Assembly: GCF_901000735.1 (NCBI RefSeq) | Contig: NC_081541.1 | Coordinates: 41,199,021 to 41,263,020 of the forward strand | DNA length: 64,000 nucleotides | Source of the DNA: Corylus avellana | Lineage: Eukaryota; Streptophyta; Magnoliopsida; Fagales; Betulaceae | Direction of reading: 5' to 3' | Part shown: one piece after another, positions 11,719 to 23,028 of the stretch | Position numbering within the stretch: position 1 is the stretch's first letter | Layout of the letters: each line of letters starts with the position of its first letter | Made by a program: the position numbers and the translations under genes | The notes under the pieces: model-generated | Told to the model about the DNA's origin: nothing | Seen by the model: only the letters and a program-made list of their open reading frames with translations | The model's database searches: none

Positions 11719-12912
11719 ATGGCGAGATGGGATGAGATTCTGTCCCTTCCTGTACAGAATCCTCCGACCTTGGAGTTTTCTTCTGCTGACGTTGTGTGGT
11801 CAAAGGTGGAAGGTTGGCATGACAAAACTAATAGAGTTGTTCTAATCCCCTATGCTAGAGTAGATGATTTTGTACAGGGTGAATCAGCAAATAAATACTG
11901 TCCAACGAGATTTCATGTCGAGGCAAGGCGGCAACAGCCTCCAGAGATGGCTTACAAGCCAAAAGTTGATGGCAGTCTTGAATATATTCTGTAAGTTCAA
12001 ATTTTTCCCTTTAGTCTTGACTATAGTCTTGAAGAAAAACACTGGCCGACCAAATACTAAGAGAGGGTGCACCCACCCTGCCACTTTATTGTGAAACGCT
12101 TAATTGCTGAACCATCAGTAGCGCTCATCATATATGATGACGATAAGCATGTAGATAAGAAGGGGATGCCATGCCATGGTCCACAGGATAAGAAGGCTGC
12201 TGGAACGCGTGCTATGTTTGCCCCATAAATCTCAGAGGACCGCCGATTGCGTGTCTTATCTCTATATGTTGGGGTTTCTGTGGAGACCATAATGCAAAGA
12301 CACAATGAATCAGTAGAGAAGCAGGGTGGCCCATGCAACCGCGATGACCTTTTAACCCACCGGTATGTTCGTAGACAGGAAAGGAGCATCCGACGTTTTA
12401 CGTTTGAACTGGATGCAGATGATGCAGTCAGCATCAGCATGTGGGTTGAAAGCCACCAGGATCATGTTTTCTTTTATGAAGATTTCTCTGATTCCGGACC
12501 TTTCACTTTGGGCATTCAAACAGAGTGGCAGTTGCAACAAATGATTCGATTTGGCAACTGCAGCCTTCTGGCTTCTGATTCAAGGTTTGGAGCAAACAAA
12601 TTAAAGGTCTGTTTTTATTATGTTGTTACATTATTTATTTAAAGTTCATGTAACCTAAGTCGTTAGTGTCATGAGAAACTAACTATGCTTATCTCTCTGC
12701 AAATTGATCTAGCATCCCGTTCACAGTCTTGTTGTATTCAACTCAAACAACAAGGGTATCCCTGTAGCTTGGATAATAGCACCAAGGTTTGCTAGTTCAG
12801 ACGTGCATAGATGGATGAGGGCTCTTTACAACAGAGCTCGCACAAAAGATCCTACGTGGAAGTTGGCTGGGTTCATTGTGGATGATCGGCTAGCTAATGT
12901 CCTTACAATCAG
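11719..12912 (+). pseudogene. truncated SWIM zinc-finger/MULE-transposase-derived gene copy
   Basis: Exon-like pieces are 11719-11990 (MARWDEILSLPVQNPPTLEF...), about 12034-12606 (...FIVKRLIAEPSVALIIYDDD..., DDLLTHRYVRRQERSIRR, ...DSRFGANKLK) and 12713-12912 (HPVHSLVVFNSNNKGIPVAW...RWMRALYNR...VDD...VLTIR). They match, in order, the N-terminal half of the plant SWIM-domain protein family related to Arabidopsis At1g60560, which carries a domesticated MULE-type transposase domain. Splice sites flank the pieces (GT at 11991, GT at 12607, AG at 12711-12712, GT at 12913), so this is a DNA-level copy, not a processed one. It is dead: about 25 residues are missing at the first junction, the frame shifts near 12070, a stop replaces a residue after RAMFAP, and the later exons with the catalytic and SWIM parts are absent. 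Confidence 0.8.
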
Positions 12913-13448
12913 GTTGAGTGCTAAATCTACCGCTCAAATTCCAAACAGAAAGTGCTTAAGTATATGCTTGAAGAATTATTTTTCTTAGAAAATTATTCCA
13001 TGGATCTCATTGGCTTACAGAGGTGGTAGTGGGAAGCTGGTTACATGACAACTTGATTAGTTTGTTTCAAAGTACTTGATTCAGTTTTATCTTAAATGGA
13101 TCCACAAGATCTAAAGCAATATTGAGGTCCTTGACGCCCCTGTTTCTAACCTGCTAAATTTAGGGTGTAACTGCTTGTTGATGCTCCATCTCTTATTGTA
13201 TTATATGGCTCAAAAGTAGCTTCAGTAATATCTTGACCTCAATTAAATTTTTATTCCTTAGAACTTCGTATCATTAGATATCTACCTTAGGCAGTGTTAA
13301 TTCCATTTCTTCTTTGAAATCTATAGATCTTTTGGACTTTAAGACTCTGATTTTTAGGAGTTAATTAATATAAAAGCACTACTAATAACACTCCAAATTT
13401 ATTAAATGTTCTTATTTAATTTTGGTGGCATTACACTTATCTACATTT

Positions 13449-14010
13449 TCAGGGATTTGGCTTACATGCTGTTATTTCAGATGCTTGGTTGCTCTTCTGT
13501 AGGAGGATATCATAATCCTGTTGAAGCTGATTTACACTATCAATAACGGCATTATTATCTTTAGCATTCCGTTGAATATGATGTTGCTGAGTTGGCTTGT
13601 CAATATATCTAACATGCCCCCTCAAGCTCAAGGGTAGCGAAGCAACCTTGAGCTTGTCACAAAGTTGAGCAAACTGGGAAGAAGATAATGGTTTGGTGAA
13701 GATATCACCTACTTGGTCTTTATTGGATATAAATCCAATAACTAAAACCTTGGTAGCCATCATATCTCTAATTAACAAAATGGAAGTCAATATCAACATG
13801 TTTCGTGTGAGCATGAAAGAGAGGGTTTATGGACAAGTACGTTGCACCGATATTATCATGCCAAAGGATTGGAAGTTTCGAAATAGACACCAATTTCTTG
13901 CAATAATGTTTTTAAGCAAAGACAATTCAACTACTATATTGGCTAGGGACTTGTAATATTCAACTTTAGTACTCGATCGTGCCACTCTGAATTGTTTTCT
14001 ATAGCTCAAA
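13449..14010 (-). mobile_element. copia RNase H end plus start of 3' LTR, decayed
   Basis: Minus-strand reading gives QFRVARSSTKVEYYKSLANI (RNase H motif region) and, in another frame, [20 protein letters not shown] followed by [11 protein letters not shown], the conserved C-terminus of plant copia polyproteins. Just after it a polypurine tract (minus-strand 'cttgagggggca') precedes TGTTAGATATATTGACAAGC, the apparent LTR start at about 13614 running toward lower coordinates. Upstream pol sequence is missing, so this is a 5'-truncated fragment lying just downstream of the SWIM-gene copy. Confidence 0.8.
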
Positions 14011-14216
14011 GAGATGATCAGATTGCCAAATTAGACACCCACCTCGTCCACCACCAATTGTTTTGCCAAATTAGAACCATCAATGGACAAGTCCACCAAA
14101 TGTCGGTTTTTCTCAAGCCTTATCAATCCACCCTTGCGGTGACTGATGCCTGAAGTTGTTTTTGAATATCAACTTCATATTTATATATAACATAGGCAGT
14201 ATTTTTTTTTCTTCTT

Positions 14217-14240
14217 ATATATATATATATATATATATAT
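14217..14240. repeat. (TA)n microsatellite
   Basis: Simple TA repeat followed by T-rich sequence. Confidence 0.8.
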
Positions 14241-14269
14241 GTTTTTTCTTTTTTTTTTTTTTACTAACA

Positions 14270-14420
14270 TGTGTTGCAAGATGATTGGTGTTGACTTAAT
14301 TTGCACGAACGGTTTTTGTTGCAATTTTAGATGAAAGTTTGGTACAATGACTTATTTGTATTTGTTGTTTACCACGTAGGGTTTTTAGCCAATTTCAATA
14401 CCCTATTAAACTAATTGCAA
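14270..14420. repeat. dispersed repeat, inverted copy of 28040-28210
   Basis: The phrases 'gttgtttaccacgtagggtt' and 'agccaatttcaataccctatt' are, in reverse complement, close to the sequence at about 28065-28110 ('aatagggtatggaaattggc'). Related pieces occur near 21560, 50940 and 57000. Likely a MITE-like repeat. Ends not resolved. Confidence 0.5.
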
Positions 14421-14459
14421 TTGACTAACATTTTAGTGATTGATTTTTCATTTATTTTT

Positions 14460-14495
<36 letters not shown>

Positions 14496-14535
14496 TATTA
14501 GAAGATTGATATTAGAGAGGCCTGATATTAATGGG

Positions 14536-14610
14536 GGCCAACCTCGAGTACTATAAATACAAGTGCATCAAGACTGGATGCATTATATATTAGCAAGGAA
14601 AATGTCTCAA
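14536..14610 (+). promoter_or_regulatory. orphan, inverted DUF247-type promoter
   Basis: 'ccaacctcgagtactataaa' with TATAAATA at 14552-14559 and 'gatgcattatat' downstream match the promoter module of the DUF247 genes, but here it points to the plus strand. No DUF247 coding sequence follows on that strand before the gap at 15151. Confidence 0.55.
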
Positions 14611-14639
14611 TTTAAAATGATGAGAACAATTTTGTCCCA

Positions 14640-15045
14640 AAATTAATATTTTCGGGCCTAAGAAAAGAAATGGATATATAGGATCCCATTCCTGCAAATA
14701 TTTGGTGTTGAAAAAAAAACTCTCCATCCTCCAACAAACCAATAAGTACATGATAAACACACAGTCCCAAATAATTCCCCAATGAGTTGGGAGCTAAGAA
14801 AAGTCTTCATTTCACATTTTAGTTTTATGTGAAATGAATGAATGCGAAAGGAAACGTTCCATTCAATGACGTAAGAGAAGCATACATTACTCAAATATGA
14901 ATGTTGCGTAAGGCATGACTTCATGATCTGCTCCTCCAACATTAACGCCCAACCACCTACACCTCCCCATCAATGAACCATCACATGCATATATGAGGAT
15001 TCAACTTTAAAGGATGGACTTAATTAAGTAGCTAGTAATATTAAA
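14640..15045 (-). repeat. left arm of a large inverted repeat
   Basis: The reverse complement of this segment matches 16415-16900 through many phrases, for example 'catgccttacgcaacattca', 'ctcttacgtcattgaa' and 'aaaatgtgaaatgaagactt'. The arms are about 400-480 bp with about 1.37 kb between them, including the 100-N gap. Frames on either arm are not recognisable proteins. Confidence 0.75.
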
Positions 15046-15150
15046 AACAAATCAAAATATTTTTAAAATTGTTTAAAATAAGCCCTCAAAGAAGGCCCAA
15101 AAAACTAAAATAGTCCCAAAAGACGTATTACCTGTTAAAGTAATGATTAA

Positions 15151-15250
15151 NNNNNNNNNNNNNNNNNNNNNNNNNNNNNNNNNNNNNNNNNNNNNNNNNN
15201 NNNNNNNNNNNNNNNNNNNNNNNNNNNNNNNNNNNNNNNNNNNNNNNNNN
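15151..15250. other. assembly gap (100 N)
   Basis: Exactly 100 N, lying inside the inverted-repeat spacer. Confidence 0.98.
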
Positions 15251-15254
15251 AAAA

Positions 15255-15420
15255 AATAAAAAATAAAAAATCATGGAAGGAGACCTCCAGCTTAGCCATG
15301 AGTCTCCACCACTCCATGGGCCACTGTCGTGGGTCTGTAGGTGGAAGGAGACTGGTCCACGGCCAAGCCGTGGGTCTTAATGAAAGAAGACCCGCATTAT
15401 GACCGTGCATTATTAAAACA
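15255..15420. repeat. GC-rich noncoding repeat ('gacctccagcttagccatga')
   Basis: The GC-richer block with 'ccatgagtctcca', 'actccatgggcca' and 'gccgtgggt' recurs at about 20570-20740, in shortened form at 22660-22706, and more remotely at 49255-49370. All lie beside DUF247 units. No coding potential. Confidence 0.6.
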
Positions 15421-15639
15421 AAAATATTTAAATGCATATGATTCTGTTATTATTTTATGAATATAATGAAATATAAAATGAAAAATTATATTATTTCTTG
15501 TGAACATTTGAACTTCTTTCATTATTTTCTAACAATGAATCCTATATATACTCAATCTATTAAGAAACTCAACTGGATTATTAAAACAATTCTAAAACCT
15601 CTTATAAAAAGTTTATAATATATAAAGTGAAATGAGAAA

Positions 15640-15760
15640 GTAAGAACCTGCAAATTTCGCTTGAGAGCACCAAATTCTTTGTTTTCTATCTCTTCCTCAC
15701 TGTTAATGCATGCATCCGCTCTTCTTGCACTTGTATTTATAGTACTTGCGGTTGGCCCCT
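15640..15760 (-). promoter_or_regulatory. orphan DUF247 promoter and first-exon module (copy A1)
   Basis: TATAAATA on the minus strand (15741-15734), preceded by 'gccaaccgcaagtac', then a noncoding leader ending '...atttgcag' with a GT donor at 15657-15656. This is the same module as upstream of genes A, B and C. The next minus-strand DUF247 sequence is over 5 kb away, across unrelated elements and two gaps. Confidence 0.6.
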
Positions 15761-15787
15761 GTCAATATCAATCCTCTTTAATATCTC

Positions 15788-15836
<49 letters not shown>

Positions 15837-16414
15837 AAGAAAAAAAAAAGGAAGCAAAATCAGTCACTACAGTTTTAGTCAGTTGCAATTATAAATAGCT
15901 TAATTAATTACTAGTAATCGTAAGAGAGATTTTTTATCACAATTTTCAACTATATATATATATATATGTCTGTGAATTTAAGGTCAAGCAAGTTATCAAC
16001 ATTAAACAAATTAATCATTTTATTTTTCTATTCTTTGTTTCCCTGTAATTTGGATGATGCATCGATCCCTCACATTAAAGAACATACTAAAATACCTCCA
16101 ACTCTAACACTTAAATAATCTGAGTGATATATAAAATGCATGGTTTCAGGTGAATCTTCAAAGTTCAAGTCTGGAGAGGACCCTCCTATTCTTGGCCGTA
16201 CGTTGATGATCTACTAGCAGTAATTAATTTTATGTTTTGATTATGAGATAAACTTTTAATTATTTTTTTTCTCACTAAAAAGATTTATTTATTTTTCCTT
16301 CTTAAAATTCTAATTTCGTCCATTATTTTTATATCTTGTTGATAAAATATATATGAATTCCAGCCACGCAAGACCTAAAATTGTGTCAATTATTCTTTAT
16401 TCTCTGGATCTCTA

Positions 16415-16900
16415 ATATTACTAGCTACTTAATTAATTAATTTCATCCTTTAAAGTTGAATCCCCATGCATGTGACGGTTCATTGAAGCGGATGTGCATC
16501 TATGTGGTTGGACGTTGGAGGAGCAGATCGATGACGTCATGCCTTACGCAACATTCACATTTGAGTGATGTATATTGCTTCTCTTACGTCATTGAACGGA
16601 ACGTTTCCCAGCTTGGCATTCATTCATTTCACATAAAACTAAAATGTGAAATGAAGACTTTTCTTAGCTCCCATGCAACTCATTGGAGAATTAGTTGGGA
16701 CCATGTGTTTATGATCTAGTACTTATTGGTTTGTTGGAGGATGGAGACTGTTATTTCAACACCAATTATTTGCAGGAATGGGATCCTATCCATTTGTTTT
16801 TGTTAGGCCCAAAAATATTAACATTGGGACATTTTTGTCTCCAATTTGGACTTAGCTGCCCCTCTCTATTTCATTTGAAATTGAGAGAATCTTAATTCAT
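16415..16900 (+). repeat. right arm of the large inverted repeat
   Basis: Reverse complement of 14640-15045 with scattered differences. It is itself part of the long direct repeat, so a second copy of this arm lies at 23607-24092. Confidence 0.75.
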
Positions 16901-17930
16901 ATTTGCATCCTCATAATTAATGAGCCAAATTTCACCTCTTCGTATGTGAGGAAGATCATAAATCTTGAATTAATACCTAATCTAAATGGTAATAGCGACG
17001 ATTTCACCTCTTCTTTTCAATGCCTATATTATAATTTAATGGGATAAATACAAAATTGGTCATTGTGGTTGGCTTAAATTACAAATAATTTCATGTGGTA
17101 TAACAAATAATTTCTAAGTCAATGTAGTTGGCCTAAATTACAAATCACTCCATGTGGTATAGAAAATAATTTATAGGTCCAGAGTGTAGGCTGAAATAAC
17201 AATTTACTCCTTAAAATCAATTTTTGTTAAGTAACTTAATAGAATCCGTTACTTTGTCACGTTATACTGATACAGTAAATTAACATAATCTCTTCTATAT
17301 ATTCCCTAAATTTTACTCCGTGTGTAATCCTCATTCTCCACGATTTGGGAACAATTTAAGAAAATTTGACGATTGCATTTTATGAAGCGACTATGGAAGA
17401 TGAAGATGAGAGAGTGTTATGCACAAGGAAAAACTTTAGAGATATAAGATATTATGTTAATTTACGATAGCAGTATAACGTGGAGTGATGGTTGATGTAT
17501 AATATTAGCTGGCATCGTAAAATGATGTGAAAAATATTAATTGTCAGTCTTTAAAGTAAGAAATTAATAACATGTGTCATGTTTTTATTGGGTATAACAT
17601 GGCAAAGTGACAGATTTTAAGAAAATTTTTAAGCAAGTTTCATGGGGTTATTTGATAATATTCTTGAGTCCGAATTGAGTTGAAAAATGCCCAATAAAAG
17701 ATAAGGATAGTGAGTCATATGATAATCTGGCCCTCTGTGGACCTTTAATGTGAACCATATATGCATGCACCCCTGATCACTAGAGAATGGACCAATAAAT
17801 GTGAAAAATGGACTTACATCTACTTATATTTGATTTGTTTTTCTTTTCTAGTTAAGCAATGGAGCTCTCACAATTTAATCACTTGACAGGCATGATAATT
17901 CTTCTTTTTACAAGATATATATAGAGATAT

Positions 17931-18030
17931 NNNNNNNNNNNNNNNNNNNNNNNNNNNNNNNNNNNNNNNNNNNNNNNNNNNNNNNNNNNNNNNNNNNNNN
18001 NNNNNNNNNNNNNNNNNNNNNNNNNNNNNN
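17931..18030. other. assembly gap (100 N)
   Basis: Exactly 100 N, directly at the end of long repeat A1. Confidence 0.98.
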
Positions 18031-18811
18031 GGATAAGATGTGGATTGATGAGACTCCCGTGTGTATTTTCAATATTGTTCTTTTAGAGCTTAATGCTTTT
18101 TCTTTATAGAGCTATCGCTCTTGTATTCTTTTTTTATCTATGAATGAAGAGTATTCAGTTTATGTAAAAAAAAAAATGATATGACTGTTAAAATCACTAA
18201 TAAACCTACATTTACTAATGATCATAACAATTTTACAAACTTAATTTAAAAAAAAAAAAAAGAGAAAACTTTACTTATCATCAATCTTTCATCACTTTTG
18301 CAATCATATCTCTTTAAACTTTAAAAAGTATCAATTTAATCTATCAATTTTTCAATCTTTTTCAATGTCACCCATCCATTAGCTAGGATTTTTCATTAAA
18401 TCCTAACGGAAGAGTGTCAAATTCCTAACATATCCCTATGTTTGAAGGAGTTATGCGTTGGTTAGAATTAAACGAAATTTGTAAAAATATCACTCCTAAA
18501 TCTTTGAAAAACAAATAATATTTTAAGAAAAAAAAAAAGGGTAAAATTCAATAATGTTAAGTAAAATTTTATTAAAATGATAGAATTCAACAGGGCATAG
18601 AACTCTATTGGCTGAAATACAAATACTGCATGGATGCAAAAACACAGACTTCCCACATCTTTATAAACCACTTTCAAAGTTGACTATACAAGCTATTAAT
18701 TAAGATGGGGTGGATATCACAAGCTAAACAGGACTACAGATGTCATGCATCTACTGCAACTGAAAGCAAAGCACTACAACCATCACTAATTAAACCATAC
18801 ATACTTCAAAT

Positions 18812-20347
18812 CTACAAATCCTTAATAAAATTCCAGAGAGTGAAGCCCAGGACAATAAGTCCAATAATAGTTGCTGTGCCTCTAAAAATATTGGGGAAAT
18901 ACTGTCTTTTCAGGGTAGCCAATAAATGGGGCAAAGAGTCCTCATAGTGAACATTAAGGCTACGAGCAATCCCATTGTAAGTGGATGTAGTTGCCACAAT
19001 CTGATTGCTGAGTTCGTTAATTAGAGTTGCCACTGCAGCATTGTTACCAAGGTTGTTAGAAATGACTTTCTTCTTAACAAGCAAATCCACATCGTGTTCA
19101 GTGTTGATAAGACGGTCCAAGAGCCAAACATAACTGCAGATGTAAGCTTCAGATGGATAATGACATTGCTCTAAGGCCATGAGGTTTCGGAAAATAACTT
19201 GAGTCTCATAGTCTATCACAAGTTGCGTGACTTCCAAGGACCCACCGAGACGGAGTGTTACCCGAAATAAGTATACCAGGCACGGACAACATATAAGGCA
19301 TGGTAAGCAACAACTGAAGCATAAGCGCGGAAGCCTTCCAGAGCCCCAAGGGAATTTTATATCAAGTAAGGGTCTGGAATGATCTTCAACTCCTTTGAAA
19401 TTAAATCCTGCGTCATCAAGCTTTGTGGCACAAAATCGAGTATCCGGCCTTCCTGCTTCTTCACTGCTCCGGTCTTCCATGTTTGATGGACAGTACAAAA
19501 GTCTTACCAAATCTGTGAAATGATTTACTTGCTGCCTTTCTTCCTCGCTTTCGGCTTTCCGCTTTTCGCTTTCCGCTTTCTGCTCTGCTTTCGGCTTTGC
19601 TTTCTCCTTTACTTGCTGCTTTACTTTCTCCTTTGCTTTCTGCTTTTCTTCCTCGCTTTTAAATGAGTAATTTGCCCACTTATAGTGAGTAAAGTAATCG
19701 CAGAAAAGATCGAGAAAGGAAAGATGGTTGTCATTGCAGGTCGACCTATACAATTTCTCAAGAACAAAAAACGGAAGTTGGTTCTCAAGTAATATCAAGT
19801 CATGTAGTATACCATTTCCAAGCAATGGTTTCCTTAATATGTAATCACATTCTTCTTCTTTTTTTTGTATTTTTTGATTGGTTTTTAAGAAGAGCTCAAT
19901 TATGAAGATGGCATCCAATAGAATCATTTTCACAAAATCAATACTACTGTTTCTAAACTCTTCTGAATAGCAATGACGGATTTTTTTTTCATCCTCTTCA
20001 ATGATCTTTAGAAGACTCTTCTGGCTCTCCGAGGTCCGATTACGACAGAAATCCATAAAATATCTCAGTTTGTGCATTTGCATGTCTCTCAATTCTTCTC
20101 GGCCGTAATGAAAAGGGCCTATTGAGACTAACTTAGGGGTATAGGCTTCTTCCTTTACCTTGCGCAGTTTCTTGGGAACCCTATAGATACAGCATTCTGG
20201 CCACTCCGCTGGGGGCAGCTCCGGTGGAATGTAAATGACAGTATCCTTTAGCCACCCCTCACGGGGCAGGTCCGGTAAAATGTGAATGACAAAATCCTCG
20301 CATTCAGCTTCATTTTCAATGGAATCACGACTTGCGGGACAGGCCAT
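18812..20347 (-). CDS. DUF247 protein A, 511 aa, intact
   Basis: Plant-specific DUF247/UPF0481 family member, single coding exon. Order of landmarks: CCIYRVPKKLRKV at 52-64 and YTPKLVSIGPFH at 69-80 (N-terminal signature); KIRHCYSE 122-129; MILLDAIFIIELFL 141-154; DLILLENQLPFFVLEKLY 183-200; a Lys/Glu/Ala-rich stretch 231-273 not seen in genes B or C; CATKLDDAGFNFK 306-318; Cys-rich hydrophobic segment 343-361; FRNLMALEQCHYPS 386-399; RGTATIIGLIVLGF 489-502, the usual C-terminal membrane helix. I chose the ATG at 20347; a 13-codon-longer reading needs a TTG. Just upstream an intron acceptor (AG at 20378-20377) marks the end of a 5'-UTR intron. Biochemical function is unknown. Some DUF247 members act in grass self-incompatibility and Asparagus sex determination, but nothing here ties gene A to such roles. 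Confidence 0.92.
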   Translation of the reverse strand: MACPASRDSIENEAECEDFVIHILPDLPREGWLKDTVIYIPPELPPAEWPECCIYRVPKKLRKVKEEAYTPKLVSIGPFHYGREELRDMQMHKLRYFMDFCRNRTSESQKSLLKIIEEDEKKIRHCYSEEFRNSSIDFVKMILLDAIFIIELFLKTNQKIQKKEEECDYILRKPLLGNGILHDLILLENQLPFFVLEKLYRSTCNDNHLSFLDLFCDYFTHYKWANYSFKSEEEKQKAKEKVKQQVKEKAKPKAEQKAESEKRKAESEEERQQVNHFTDLVRLLYCPSNMEDRSSEEAGRPDTRFCATKLDDAGFNFKGVEDHSRPLLDIKFPWGSGRLPRLCFSCCLPCLICCPCLVYLFRVTLRLGGSLEVTQLVIDYETQVIFRNLMALEQCHYPSEAYICSYVWLLDRLINTEHDVDLLVKKKVISNNLGNNAAVATLINELSNQIVATTSTYNGIARSLNVHYEDSLPHLLATLKRQYFPNIFRGTATIIGLIVLGFTLWNFIKDL

Positions 20348-20376
20348 GATCTTTTCCACCCCTCGAGTTTCTTTTC

Positions 20377-21204
20377 CTGGTGACAATCATCGGCAATATA
20401 ATAGGTAGATTGTTCACATCTTATTATTTTTTATTTATCAATACTTAATTACATGATTGTAAAAGCATAATGGGAAAAACCAACAGTACAAATATTTTGA
20501 TTTTACCTCCCCATTAAACCATTAAACCTCTGTAGATAAAAACTAGTTTTTTTTTAAAAATACCATATATAGAAGGAGAACCCCAGCTTGGCCATGAGTC
20601 TCCATGACTCCATGGGCCAGTCTCAATGGTAGGCTGTGGCCGTGGGTCATTGTGGGGGAGACAAGCCCACGGCAGCCGTGGGTGTCAATGGCCGAAGACC
20701 CATAGGCTAGCCGACTAGCTACGCCTAAATCTCAAATGTGTTTATTATTATTATTATTATTATTATTTTTAATCTAAGAGCATACTTGTATTTTTACATG
20801 TTGGGTATAATAAACAATTTAAGTTTCATGTATGCATGTGACACATTTTTTGTTGAATTTAACAAAAAATTATAATAGAGATGATTAATTAAGTGAAAGA
20901 TTCAGAGGGTCGATTCTAACTTTTTAAAGTTTCAAAAACATCACAAATAATAATCCATCTTGTTATTAGAAGATACTTATATACATATAAATTTTTTTTA
21001 TTATTATTTATGAATATATTCAAATAATAAATGAAAATTTATATATATTTTTTTTGTGAACTTGTGAATACTTGAATTTTTTTTTTTTAAACAGTGAATC
21101 CTATAATTAATGTATTAACAAACTCAACTGGAATGTTAAAACAAATCTAAAAACTATATATTATCAAAAAAGTATACAATAAAGTGAAACGAGAAAGTAA
21201 GAAT
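20377..21204 (-). other. putative 5'-UTR intron of DUF247-A
   Basis: Bounded by the acceptor at 20378-20377 and the position equivalent to the donor used by genes B and C. Here the expected GT is AT (minus-strand 'gcagattcttac', plus 21201-21208). The intron contains the GC-rich repeat at 20570-20740 and lacks the LTR present in the introns of B and C. Confidence 0.5.
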
Positions 21205-21365
21205 CTGCAAATTTCGGTTGCAAGAAAATACTTGTATTGCTTGAGATCGAGCACTAAATTCTCCCTCTTTGTTCCCAACACTCAGGGTTTTCTATCTCTT
21301 CCTTGCTGATAATTATGCATGCATCCACTCTTCTTCTTCCACTTGTATTTATAGTACTCGTGGTT
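21205..21365 (-). promoter_or_regulatory. DUF247-A promoter and noncoding first exon
   Basis: Minus-strand TATAAATA at 21353-21346 within 'gagtactataaatacaagtg'. It is followed by a leader with 'gcatgcataattatc' and 'aagcaatacaagtatt', ending at 21205. Nearly the same arrangement precedes genes B, C and the C copy. The transcription start would fall near 21320 by the usual spacing. Confidence 0.65.
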
Positions 21366-21419
21366 GGTCTCCGTCAATATCAGGCCTCTTTAATATCTCT
21401 TTTAATATTGGTAGAAACT

Positions 21420-22725
21420 GTAGGGAAAATATGTAAAATCAGTCTCTATAGTTTTATCTAATTGCAATTAGCTTTATGTGATATAAAAATTGATTAGAAA
21501 TTTCTTGTGGTAATTAAGAAGAAGCACAAATAGCTCGATGCACCCAATTTCCATTTAAAATTTTAATAGAAATTGTTAGAGTATTATATCAGCACCAATC
21601 AAGTAGGGGCGGTTGAGCCACCCACTTTAGGTAAATAAAAGGTGGCCAAACCATCCAAGTAACCATGAATGATTCAACCAACTTTTAACCAATTTGTATA
21701 CTTTATAGCTTTAATCATGCATGAATGAACTAATTTTGAGTTCTTTCTAAGACACAAAGTACATTAATCTTATTAAAAACGGAAGGACCAAAATATTCCT
21801 TTCCAATTGTCATGAGCTTTCCGGATGATAATCGTAAGGGAGATTTTTTTATTTTTTTTATTTTTTTTTTTCAGCTATTCGTTTCACAGAAAACTAAAAT
21901 GTGAAATGGGAAGACTTTTCAACTCGATCATGATAATCGTAAGAGAGATTTTTTTATCACGATTTTCAACACTAAAAGTCAAATAATCTAATCGAGTGAT
22001 GAATATATATATATATCAAATAATCTAATCGAGTGATGAATATATATATAATGCATCCTCATAAATAAGGTTGAAGGCACGATGGACCTCCTATCTGTGA
22101 AAGAGACAAATATTCTTGAAATACCGAATGAAATAGTAATAGTGAGGATATTGAGGAAATTCGCTGTCAGAGCACTATTTAAAGTATTATTAATAGTCTT
22201 AACAAATTTTACTACTCACTTTTTGAGAGCACTTCATTAGCCTTACTATTTTAATAATCTATTTTTATTATTTTATTTAAATATTTTTTCAAAGATTTGT
22301 TTATTTTTCTCTAAAGGGGGAGAGAGAAACAAAAAAGAAAAGAGGGAAAGAGAAACCGTATTTTTTTTTTTATTTAATTTGTAGTAATTACTGTTCACTC
22401 ATTGTTTGTTTTTTGTAGTGAGGCTAGCGGTAAGGGCTTTAATTAAGGCTTTTTCACCAAATTGCAGCTTCACCAAAATCATTTTTTGGTTATTTTGGTG
22501 AGATAATTTGGTGAAAATGCTTAAAAACTTTCATTTTCAACCTCACCAATTTCATGGAAAAAAAAAAAAATAGTGAGTAAACAGTACATATTATTAATAG
22601 TAAGAACTGTTTACTCACCAATTAGATAAAATAAAATAAAAATAAAATAAAATAAAAAAATCATGGAAGGAGACCTCCAGCTTAGCCATGAGTCTCCACC
22701 AGCCCACAAGGCTAATAATCTGTAG
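21420..22725. other. intergenic, repeat-derived, no gene
   Basis: Contains a fragment of the 'aaaattttaatagaaattgt' repeat near 21560 and a duplicated 47-bp phrase ('atcaaataatctaatcgagt') at about 21975-22040. A GC-rich repeat piece and 'gaaaaatgcttaaaa'/'gtgagtaaacagta' phrases suggest a MITE at about 22440-22625. No coding sequence is supported. Confidence 0.5.
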
Positions 22726-22979
22726 AATGAATCCTATATATACTCAATCTATTAAGAAACTCAACTGGATTATTAAAACAATTCTAAAACCTCTTATAAA
22801 AAGTTTATAATATATAAAGTGAAATGAGAAAGTAAGAACCTGCAAATTTCGCTTGAGAGCACCAAATTCTTTGTTTTCTATCTCTTCCTCACTGTTAATG
22901 CATGCATCCGCTCTTCTTGCACTTGTATTTATAGTACTTGCGGTTGGCCCCTGTCAATATCAATCCTCTTTAATATCTC

Positions 22980-23028
<49 letters not shown>

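Larger units (their letters stand above)
15534..17930. repeat. long direct repeat, copy A1 (2,397 bp)
   Basis: This matches 22726-25122 at a constant offset of 7192 bases, including the lengths of TA microsatellites. I found no difference in the parts compared. It ends exactly at the 100-N gap at 17931. It contains an orphan DUF247 promoter module, the right arm of the inverted repeat, and a low-copy element at about 17040-17220 with repeated 'ttacaaat..catgtggtat' phrases. No gene is recognisable. Confidence 0.9.

Noticed and set aside
16456..16895. Two plus-strand frames of 87 and 66 aa, repeated at 23648-24087
   Set aside because: They are identical only because the DNA is duplicated. The inverted arm at 14640 does not preserve the frames and no family is recognised.
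20348..20386. Longer start for DUF247-A (13 extra codons, SPGKETRG...)
   Set aside because: The extra codons begin with TTG, not ATG, and run across a likely intron acceptor. The first ATG in frame is at 20347. The same applies to 55846-55872 and 62143-62169.
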